This document shows, piece by piece, positions 55,641 through 64,000 of a stretch of 64,000 nt of DNA. The notes below the pieces were generated by a model, which worked only from the letters and a program-made list of their open reading frames with translations, ran no database searches and was not told where the DNA came from. This stretch comes from Pristionchus mayeri (Eukaryota; Nematoda; Chromadorea; Rhabditida; Neodiplogasteridae): NCBI GenBank assembly GCA_036245805.1, contig BTRK01000002.1, positions 30,318,651 to 30,382,650 on the forward strand, in the 5' to 3' direction. The translations under genes and the position numbers were made by a program. Each line of letters begins with the position of its first letter. The first letter of the stretch is position 1.

Positions 55641-57608
55641 ACAGCATAACGTATTTGTGCATATGTTTCCAAATGTATATCACGCCTCTCATGAGAGAAT
55701 CGAGCTGGACGTGGGAATGGTGAAATTGGTTCTAACCGGTTTTTGCCATCCTAAGGCATGCCTGAGTGACCCCCGAAGTCTTATTGTGCAGACTTCATTT
55801 TTGAGCTTCCTACACCGAGTCGCAATTCGGCATCACTCACTTCAATGCCCGAAAAGGTGATAGATTGAGCAAAGTTGACCTTTGAGAGACCCCGACTCAT
55901 TTTTGAGCTCTATCGATCTATCTAAACCGATTTCTCTGAATCCAATTTTGAACAGTGGTACACTTCAGGGCATTTTTCTCAAAAATGTAGGTGCAGAAGC
56001 AGTTCAAATTTCCTAAGTAAATGCAGTTCAGTCAGACCTTTCAAATAAGTGGTTTGCCAACAAAATACGGGCATGCTGGTGAGAGTTTCGCCCCTTTTAC
56101 GTATTTCGATAATTTGAAGGCACTCATTCCTCGCACACCGCGCGTTTTTTTGGGAATGAGGGTGGAGTGAGAACAAAGGGGGAGTGAGGGACAATGGGAT
56201 CATTTCACTCTGCACTCTCAAAAACGTGCGGTATGGCGAGGAATGAGTGCCTTCAAATTATTGAAACACGTAAAAGGGGTGAAACTCTCACCAGCGTGCT
56301 CGTATTTTGTTGGCAAACCACTCATTTGAAAGGTCTCACTGTGCTGCATTCACTTAGAAAATTTGAGCTGCTTCTGCACCTACATTTTTGAGAAAAAATG
56401 CCGTTAAAAATTGGATTCAGAGAAATCGGTTTAGATAGATCGATAGAGCTCAAAAATGAGTCGGGGTCACTCAGAGGTCAACTTTGCTCAATCTATCACC
56501 GTTTTCGAGAATTCGGCCCTTGAAGTGATTGATGCCGAATTGCGACCCTGTGTAGGAAGCTCAAAAATGAAGTCTGCCCAATTAGACTTCGGGGGTCACT
56601 CAGGCATGCCTTAGGATGGCCAAAACAGTTTAGAACTCAAATCACGATTTTCCGCCATTCCCATGAATGGCAAATTCAGCTCGATTTTCTCGTGAGAGGC
56701 GTGATATGCTTCCCATCTGCTGTTGGGGACGAAACACTACTGATTTAAGATAGCATTTGCAACCCTAAAATGCAGGTGTGGAAGTACAACGGTAGCGAGG
56801 TCGGAGTGTTCGCAGCTGCTCTGCGAGCTTCGAGGAAGGAAAAACGTGAAATGGATAATGTGAGATGAAATTTTCATGTTTTAGGACCTTTTGGGAAATT
56901 TTCACTTCTCCTCCGCACACACAACCTGTAATTCTTTCAAATGTTTTTTTCTAATAACGATTAGACATGGAAGCTGTACCCATACAATTTCGTAGGGTCC
57001 GTTGGATATTACCATCTAGTTATTATAATTCAGTCTGAAATCTCATTCTCTTTCAGGCACTAATGAGCACGACAACATTCCTTATTGTCGCGATTATCGG
57101 CGCCATCTTACTGATAACGATTGTCGTCATCCTTTTCGTAAATTTGCTAATCATTTTTCTAAAAACAATATTTGAGATGAAAACGATCTGACGTCACTTC
57201 CTTGCAGAATGTTCTCCGGAGAGCGCGCCGTCGTGCGATAGCAAAGAGAAACACCTCGACGAACAAACCGAATAGCTCGACCAGCGGAAAGAATGGACCG
57301 GAGAAGTCGAAAAAGTAAGCGTATTTGTGTGAGATTGTTTTTGTTTTGGCCGGCGTTACAGAAAAGTGAGTCGCAGAAACGACAAGATGAGTGACTCTAA
57401 CAGCAGAAAGAACGGAACGAAGAAATCGCTGAGTGCCAAACACAGAAGCAGAAATAATGGACAGGATAAGTCGAAAAAGTAAGCGATCTTTTAGTGAAAT
57501 ATTCAATTTAGCTTTAAACAATGGTAGAATAATACACACTAAGTGCATGTTTTCAGAAGACACACGATTAGTGAGAAGATCTCAAGTTCTTCTGAGCCCC
57601 AATCATAA
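55247..57608 (+). CDS. Single-pass membrane protein with Cys-rich ectodomain and basic tail (5' exon(s) not found)
   Basis: Exons 55247-55330, 55374-55427, 55484-55561, 56776-56859, 57057-57137, 57208-57314, 57362-57478 and 57557-57608 keep phase to TAA 57606-57608 (about 220 residues). The ectodomain is Cys-rich (CDFCPKTRKDCGDC; DKCLAT; GCLECDEKDR). It is followed by one transmembrane segment, TTTFLIVAIIGAILLITIVV then ILF, and by RRARRRAIAKR, a stop-transfer signal implying a type I orientation. The lysine-rich tail repeats NG-x-[ED]-KSKK twice in successive exons. I do not recognise the family. A signal-peptide exon should lie upstream but was not identified. The 56776 intron contains a complete foldback (55677-56707). 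Confidence 0.65.
55677..56707. mobile_element. ATCACGCC foldback, copy 3
   Basis: Ends ATATCACGCCTCTCATGAG and CTCGTGAGAGGCGTGATAT. The arms share TTCTAACCGG, CTAAGGCATGCCTGAGTGAC and CTCATTTTTGAGCTCTATCG with copies 1 and 2. A central hairpin at 56085-56290 carries AATGAGTGCCTTCAAATTAT. It sits in an intron of the membrane-protein gene. Confidence 0.9.
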
Positions 57609-57819
57609 AGTGAATGCAATCACATCTGAATCAGTCAAGTGACCATAAAACTCCAGACTGGTTACAGCCAAGAATAAAGTGACTTTGCAATGATGGGAAT
57701 GGATTAATGTATTGAGCAAACACAGGCACAAATGGCTCGTATGTTAAGAACCATCGTATATTAGAGAAATTTGTTTTGGGATATGGAAAATAATCTCAAT
57801 TTTGAACTCTGAGTTTTAG

Positions 57820-58122
57820 TCCGCTCCATTTGAAGAGGATCATGTATTGGAATTTCAAAACAGACATAAAAAGCGCAACTTTATCCGTACAGCAGCACTC
57901 GATCGAAGAATATTGCAAGAAATATTGATAATGAGGCGGAAATTTGGAAACATTGAAATGGAAGAAGAAGATGAAAACACAACAATAACATCACTAATGA
58001 ATTTCGGGAACCTTACTGTACCAGTGCTTGGAAGTTCTGAGAACATGAATTGGAAACCGATTGGAAACGGGAGAATATCGGGAGTGAGCTCGGGGATACA
58101 ACCGGTCTGGATGGGAAACTAG
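57820..58122 (+). CDS. Possible exon, unknown function
   Basis: After a GAGTTTTAG acceptor an open frame of 100 codons reads SAPFEEDHVLEFQNRHKKRN ... EEEDENTTITSLMNFGN ... and ends at TAG 58120-58122. There is no ATG in the first part and no matching upstream exon, so it may be an alternative last exon of the membrane-protein gene or a chance frame. Strongly charged composition, no motif recognised. Confidence 0.25.
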   Translation, partial: SAPFEEDHVLEFQNRHKKRNFIRTAALDRRILQEILIMRRKFGNIEMEEEDENTTITSLMNFGNLTVPVLGSSENMNWKPIGNGRISGVSSGIQPVWMGN

Positions 58123-58169
58123 TAAATATGAAAATCAAAGATCAAACTACGAACTACACAAATCAAAGA

Positions 58170-61100
58170 TCATGAGTGAGCCTCTCGCAGATTCTTCAGC
58201 TGCTCTTCAAATTTCTCACGTTCCTCGTCACTATTCTGGAATTAGTTAAAGTTTGCAATTACTATCAAAAAGAGAACAGAGCGCAGTTATGATACGCTAA
58301 AAGTCGAATGTATTGTTCAAAGATCAAAGATCATCGCTCACCTTGATGATGCGGGCGATCTTTCTCTTCGGCGGCTGTGCGCCCCACACGTAGATGTTAG
58401 CGAATGTCTCTCGAAGCTGAAACATATCAAATATCACTTTTTTCCGAAATCTGGTATCGAAGAATATGCCAGTTCGCCGGATAGAAGTGCAGTAAATGAC
58501 TAAATGAAGATCACTCACTTCCTTGAGTGATACGACTCCCACAAGTCTTCCTCGCTCAGTGACGTACGCGTGATTGAGCGCCAGTAGTGAGAACATGTTG
58601 TGCACCTGCGTAGGTCGTCGTTTCCCATTTAATTTAAATCGCAGTTTCCCACTACACTACACCATGCACCCACCTTGTATAGCGTGGTGCTCTTCACCAA
58701 CTGGAAGGGTGCGGCATCGATGGTCGCCGAGTCGAGAGAGATCGGGGTCTCGAGAAGGCGACGACGGGCTGACTGGGGCATCTGTAGACGGTGGGATAAA
58801 AGATCAACGATGGGCAGCATATGAAATGAATTGTAATTCTTACCGTATGCACAAAATCACTGCCTTGACGCGCGCGTGATGCTCCTGTATAAATCGAATT
58901 GTCAACGCAAAATTTTCCAGCTTTAGAATGGGCAGGGAGTATAATAATTTTCGAAGAACTGTCAACTTCTAACCATTCTCCTTATTTATCAGTGCATCAG
59001 TACCGCTCGATCCTCGTTCCACGAAGATGTCACTCGCGAGCACGTTCGGAATAGTGGATCTGAGGAATATTGCAATTTTTACACTTTGTTGCGACCATGA
59101 ATGCTACTCCGATCCGTGCTCTGAGAAAATGAGACTGTCAAATTAGCTGTGAAACATAACAACTAATCGTAATTCTGAGGGGAAATATATGGCATGCTGA
59201 TATGCTGAATAAGTGTGTTCGATTACATTTTTAATGTAACAGTGAGTGCAATTACTGAGATTGCAAACTTCACCTGTCAGTAGGACTGTCAAACGATCGA
59301 GATCTTGGATCTCTGCATAAATGGCATAGTTTTCTCCCGTTCTCTTCCTCTCTATCCATTTCTCTATATTTCCTTTTCTCCCTCCCCTCACCTTCGGATG
59401 CTGTGGATCGTCGACTGGAAGAACTCGGATGGGGTCCGTTTCGTTTTGTAGTTCAGGGACGGATCTGAAATTTTCATTTCAACACTGAATTGTTAGGTGC
59501 GTTGTCTCACAGAATGGCGATCAAAAAGTGAAAGCAAGGAGACTGTCTACCTGGCCCGAGCTTAGCAGCAAGCAACACGATCAGAGATTTGCGAGAGACC
59601 GAGCCGATGAGATGCATTGATTCTGCAATTCGTTTCATGCTTTATCATAGTTTTGTCGTTTACATGTCTCAGTCATAGTACAAATATGTACGCACCTTTA
59701 TCAGTAACCACCGGATAGCCCTTGATCTGAGGCGAGTCCTGGAAAATGAAGTGGTCGAAGAAAAATGAAGTGGAATGAGCATACACAGTATACCCCTCGT
59801 CAATGGTATCCATCGATTGCCAGTGCAGAAAGTTTCAAACCCTAAATACGGCAAGGTTACCTTGAGCATTTTCCTGAGCTGACTGTAGGTCATCTTCTTG
59901 TAGACATAGAAGAGATCAGTCACCATCACCTTCGAGACCTTCAGAAGATGCACACTGCAAAGTAATCAGTCCAGCTTAGGTAAAGAATCACTATGTTTTC
60001 AATGCGCCGATCATGCGCGCGTGTCTTGCTCGGTGCATCTGATGCAGTTACTTAGCTGGGAAAAGGAACAGATCAGATCTCTAGCATCTTCGATATGTTT
60101 CCGTTCTACTCGCCTCATTCGACTGGGAGGTAGATCCGTCAAATAAGGGTAGTTCTTCATGAGGATTATGGATTCGTAGATCGAGGGTTGAAGGAAGGAG
60201 GAAACCGCATTGGCAACCATCAGAGCGATCTGAAAGTGTTATATCACACACTTGCAAAACAAATTTGATGTAATTATTTTTCTTAAAAATGACAAACGCA
60301 ATAATATCGTTCAGTTTTATGTGATATGAGTGCGCAGTTTTATGTGATATGAGTGCGAAAACGTTTTTACTAAATGCCATATGTGACAATTGATCTCAAA
60401 ACATATTCCTACCTATCTTCTCAAGCTCTTTTCCCTATCCACTCACATCATATTCACATCACATCCTATGCTATTCCCTATTCACTATTCACTCATTTTT
60501 GTCGAATCAACAATGTTGTTGTCGTTACCTTAATCAATCTAAATTGATCATATACTCTTCAAATTCCCTTCTTCTTCAGTATGCATAGCTTTCCACTCAC
60601 CAGCACTGGCAGCAGGGCGCACAACTGTCCCGTTGTCTCACACACGATCACTGCGATTGAGAGAGAGTGAGTGACGGCGCCTGTGTACGCAGCAGCTCCT
60701 GCGGAGTAATTAATGATTACGGTATCGGGAAATGAGTTTGCTATGAAAATTTATTCTGAATGACACGTTGGGGGCGCCTGAGTGTGAGCACGTGGAAAAT
60801 ACCCCTTTATGCACTGCGCGACGACTATACTTTGTAATTCGGGCAATCACATCTTCATTTTCCACACTCTCTCAACCTAATGGAAAATCTAGTGCATAAT
60901 CAAAATACTGGGGTGTCCGGAAAGTTCGTATAATTTTTTGTTTTTATTTTTTATTCAATGCTTTACAATTCTCAGTGACCAATGTATGTCCCCCTTCTTT
61001 CTCACTACCTCCCTCCAGCGATTGGGCAGGGTCTCGATTCCTCCCGTCCAGAATGCGGGTTTCTTCGAGACCGCCCAGTTCACGAAAGCCCTCACAACTT

Positions 61101-64000
61101 CATCTCGATTATTCTTTCCTTTGCAGAAGTCAGAGAGAGAGCGGAAGCAGTGGTAGTCGCATGGGGAGAGATCCGGGGAATACGGTGGATGGGGAATCCT
61201 CTCGATCTTCAGCTCGTCCATTTTCTTCTGGGTCATCTTCGCTCGATGTGGGCGAGCATGGTCCATCAGTAGTCTGGGAGGGACTCTGATCGCGACATCT
61301 TCCAGTTGTTCAGAGAAGAGGTCGGCATTGATGCTGGTGCCAGGGGCGAGGATCTCCCAGTAGATGGGACCGAGCACTGAGAAGAAGAAGCAGAGGAGTT
61401 CCTTCTTTCCGTGCTCTTCCTTCTTCGGGACGGGCGTGGGCTTCTCATCTGCATCCACCCATTGCAGTCTCCTCACAGGGTTATCGTACGTGATCCACTT
61501 CTCATCTGTAGCGATGATGGAATTGACCCATCGAAGATTGGATCTACGATGGAGTAATTCCCGACAGACTTGAACACGATTTTTCAGCTGTTCGGGGGAG
61601 AGGTCATGGGGAATCACTTGTGGGAGTTTCGGCTTCTTCCCAGATCGATGGAGGATATCGGACACCGTTGATCTGGGAGTACCAGTATCCTTCTTCAACT
61701 CACGCACACTGGCCATGGGCTTGCGCTTCAATGTGCGGAGAACGAGAGGCTGATGGAGGGAGGGAGGGCGTCCAGAGCGGGGTTGATCATCGAGACCAAA
61801 CTCCCCTTTCTTGAAGCGGGAGAACCACTTATAGCAGAAGGGTATGGAGGGGGCGTCAGCTCCTTCCGACTGGGCCAGGGCAGAGTGGGCCTCCTTCACG
61901 GATCGGCCAAGACGGTAGTAATGAAGTAAAACTGCTCGGAGGTAGAGATGGGAGTCCATCACAAGAATCAATGTAGCAACTAGGAGACTGATTAAATCCT
62001 CTCACTACTCAACGTCAGAATGATGCAATACATTGTTGACAAACAGATTGCGCAATCACTGGATTTGATCGCGAACTGACTTTTTTCCGAAGCATTATAC
62101 GAACTTTCCGGACACCCCAATACATTGGTACAATTTCTCGAACTCTAACAACAACTCACCCACGACAGCGTACAATCCGGGGTAGATCATCGGCCCGCCG
62201 ATGCCTCGAATACCGTAGGGGAAGTATAGGGCGACGATCTACAACGATAATTGTACAAACTGAGGAAAATTAGCCCATATGATCGGATGCTACTGTATTG
62301 AGAGGAGCAGCAAACGGCCAAGAATCGTAGAAAAAAATCAAATAAGAAACTGCTGACCTCTCCCATGAGTCTTCCTCCGGCTGCGCCCATCACGAAGGAT
62401 GGCACGAAAATTCCAGTGGGGAGGTACATGCACACGCAGTGAGCGACAAGGAAGAACTGAGAATTTGAAGAATTAGTAGGTCGACTTCGCAGGAAATTGT
62501 CTATTCGTTCTGTATTTTCTATCGCCGGTTTGAATCATTTCTATAGAAGCGATACTAGTACTTAGCAGTTAATTGAGATATGACACGCACATACAGGATC
62601 AATTCAGCGAAGAGAAAGTTAGAGCATTGAGTTTATAGGATTCTTGAAACTTATTTTTCTAATCGTACATAAACGAAGATGTAGAGACACATCGTCAGAC
62701 CGGGATGCAGGTTGCCGCTCTGAAACATTTAAAATATCAGGTTGGTGCAAAAGTTTCGTTACAAGACATTTTGCATATTTTCTTCTGAATACTTCTCCCG
62801 AATTAAATACCACCTGGGTATTATTTGAGGCAGTGTTAGGTCATAACAATGGTTGGTTTCTACCGGATCGGTCCAATGTCATTCCGTAGAAAAACAGTGA
62901 TAAGTGAAAATTTGCAAAATTACCATGTTTTGGGTATTCGACACAAATAATCGCTTAAACTAAACGCATTCCATTGAGCTCCATCCTTCAGAGAAACTGA
63001 TGAGTATGTGTGGATATTTCCATTAAACACGTTAAATAGGGGTTTCGGGCTTCCACGGATTACTAGCGAGGCGAAAAAGACCGACTTCGTCGTCCAAATT
63101 TGAGGTTTAAAACCATAATAGCGAAATCTCTCGAATTGAAAGATGAATATTTATGAACTTGCTATTGTAGCATCCTCATGGTAGGTACTTCTGATAATTG
63201 TTCATGTGAGACTCGAAGGTCCTCCAGCAAAATCTCCCTGTGAAAATATTCAAAATCTGACAGATGCACTGCCCCACAATTCCGGAATACGAGCCATCTT
63301 CTCAGATCGTTTTTCGGTTGAAGCAGATCACTCGCCAAACTAGAATAGCTAGTCATCATACTTCACGAAAATGGTGTTGAAGCGGCGCAATTATTACTTG
63401 GCAAGGAGTAGATATCAATCTAAAAGTTCTTAAGAAATTGCAATCCTAAAACTTTGGAATGCTGTCTCATAAGTATTACTGATATATAAGGTGCGATGGC
63501 ATGTGCGCTATGTAGAGCACACATGTAATAACATCAGACAAAATACCACATGAGAACTGCTCAAGGCCGAAGCAAGATAGCACGCGAAAACATTAATCGA
63601 GATTTTGTAACGAAACTTTTGCACCAACCTAATATTACTGGTATGCCAATAATTGCATTTACTGTTATCACTAATCCATGTATCTGCGACATTGTACGGA
63701 AATGTTTTACTGTGCAGTTTGTCGGTGGAATTTCGTGAATTATGCTTCACAAATGAGTTATACAAAACGCAAACTATGAGAGCACCTGTGGATCTCTACC
63801 GATATCTTTAAAATTGTTTAATGGGTGTTCATTTTAACCACCATGTGCAGGCACATTATGCTTTTCTTCATACCTGTCCAGTCCAGTGATTAATCGTCTC
63901 TTCGGGACAGAATATACTCGAGTTTATATCCGCCTCGAAGATCGTACAGTTAGAGACGAAATCGACAAGAGTCTCACGGAAGGTGAACTGCAAATTAATT
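58170..64000 (-). CDS. CLC-family chloride channel, C-terminal two-thirds (5' end outside window)
   Basis: Minus-strand exons: 63874-63987 (RETLVDFVSNCTIFEADINS), 62669-62719, 62358-62456 (CLC signature GIFVPSFVMGAAGGRLMGE), 62160-62238 (YGIRGIGGPMIYPGLYAVV), 60601-60698 (GAAAYTGAVTHSLSIAVIV), 60114-60229, 59861-59954 and 59696-59738 plus 59551-59622 (first CBS domain, YPVVTDK...SMHLIGSVSRKSL). A linker follows. Then 58674-58781, 58519-58605 (second CBS, HAYVTERGRLVGVVSLKE), 58342-58416 and 58170-58235, ending REAHS-TGA. CLC proteins are dimeric Cl- channels or exchangers; two CBS domains regulate gating. The GKxGP gating-glutamate motif would lie upstream of the window. Exon 60114 uses a GC donor. 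One linker junction near 59040-59140 is unresolved. Closest in character to plasma-membrane clh genes (inference). Confidence 0.9.
60908..62120. mobile_element. Full-length mariner transposon in a CLC intron
   Basis: 1,213 bp. Ends YTGGGGTGTCCGGAAAGTTC and the reverse complement, with TA duplications at 60906-60907 and 62121-62122. It encodes one intact transposase on the minus strand and lies in the intron between the IVALYFPYG and GAAAYTG exons of the channel gene, in the same transcriptional sense. Confidence 0.95.
60955..61971 (-). CDS. Mariner transposase, intact, 338 aa
   Basis: The full-length frame has an N-terminal helix-turn-helix region (about 10-110) with a GRPP AT-hook-like linker (67-70), then VIPHDLSPEQL (119-129, the WVPHEL counterpart). 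The catalytic triad is D156 (ATDEKW), D237 (LMDHARPH) and D272 (YSPDLSPCDYH), with 34 residues between the last two: D,D(34)D as in mariners. It cuts at the terminal repeats and pastes at TA sites. No stop or frameshift, so it may be active or recently active. Higher GC content than its AT-rich surroundings fits recent arrival. Confidence 0.96.
   Translation of the reverse strand: MILVMDSHLYLRAVLLHYYRLGRSVKEAHSALAQSEGADAPSIPFCYKWFSRFKKGEFGLDDQPRSGRPPSLHQPLVLRTLKRKPMASVRELKKDTGTPRSTVSDILHRSGKKPKLPQVIPHDLSPEQLKNRVQVCRELLHRRSNLRWVNSIIATDEKWITYDNPVRRLQWVDADEKPTPVPKKEEHGKKELLCFFFSVLGPIYWEILAPGTSINADLFSEQLEDVAIRVPPRLLMDHARPHRAKMTQKKMDELKIERIPHPPYSPDLSPCDYHCFRSLSDFCKGKNNRDEVVRAFVNWAVSKKPAFWTGGIETLPNRWREVVRKKGDIHWSLRIVKH
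62737..63632. mobile_element. Mariner-type non-autonomous element, 896 bp
   Basis: Ends TYAGGTTGGTGCAAAAG continuing TTTCGTTACAA, inverted at 63604-63632. TA flanks at 62735-62736 and 63633-63634. No full transposase; a minus-strand frame near 63162-63359 (LASDLLQPKNDLRRWLVFRN) may be a remnant. It lies in a CLC intron, 17 nt from the acceptor of exon 62669-62719. Confidence 0.85.

Noticed and set aside
59040..59140. A 25-nt intron in the CLC linker (GTGTAAAAATTG...CCTCAG)
   Set aside because: Too short for a nematode intron. The linker exon boundaries are left unresolved instead of proposing it.
1..64000. tRNA, rRNA or operon structure
   Set aside because: No cloverleaf or rRNA-like segment was seen, and gene spacing gives no sign of an SL2-type operon.

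Overview
This is nuclear DNA of a nematode, most likely a rhabditid. Coding pieces are split by many short (about 40-60 nt) GT-AG introns ending in TTTCAG. Four families point the same way: F-box proteins with a long C-terminal (FTH-like) half, a nematode-type CYP2-clan P450, a CLC chloride channel and mariner elements. I cannot name the species. Most long open frames here are not genes; the real genes had to be assembled exon by exon.

Layout. 1-489: tail of a RING/B-box/coiled-coil (TRIM-like) gene. 1118-2376: mariner-sized element. 2803-5257: tail of an F-box/FTH-like gene, one intron filled by a 1.9-kb foldback. 5936-6758 (-): small four-exon gene of unknown function. 8398-29432: degenerating cluster of the TRIM-like family (at least seven copies or fragments on both strands), with a minisatellite, a 1.5-kb inverted duplication, a scrambled RTE-like LINE inserted in one copy, and foldback elements. 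29437-40426: an 11-kb satellite of about 44 units (247 or 234 bp), each with a palindrome of about 57-nt arms. 41254-43476 and 43945-50543: two F-box/FTH genes, each with one in-frame stop, whose introns are packed with foldbacks. 50686-53496 (-): complete 13-exon, 487-aa P450. 53936-56707: palindromes, one holding an inverted copy of two exons of the next gene. 55247-57608: single-pass membrane protein gene. 58170 to the right edge (-): CLC channel gene with two transposons in its introns, one a mariner with an intact 338-aa transposase.

The P450, the CLC channel and the membrane protein reconstruct in phase apart from one unresolved CLC linker. The TRIM-like and F-box families are expanding and decaying by inverted duplication, transposon insertion and frameshift. 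The most unusual features are the palindromic satellite, foldbacks at the same intron position in two F-box paralogues, foldback sequence serving as the C-terminus and stop of a host-gene copy, and repeated GC-AG introns with the same AG|GCGAGT donor. No operon, tRNA, rRNA or CRISPR array was seen.
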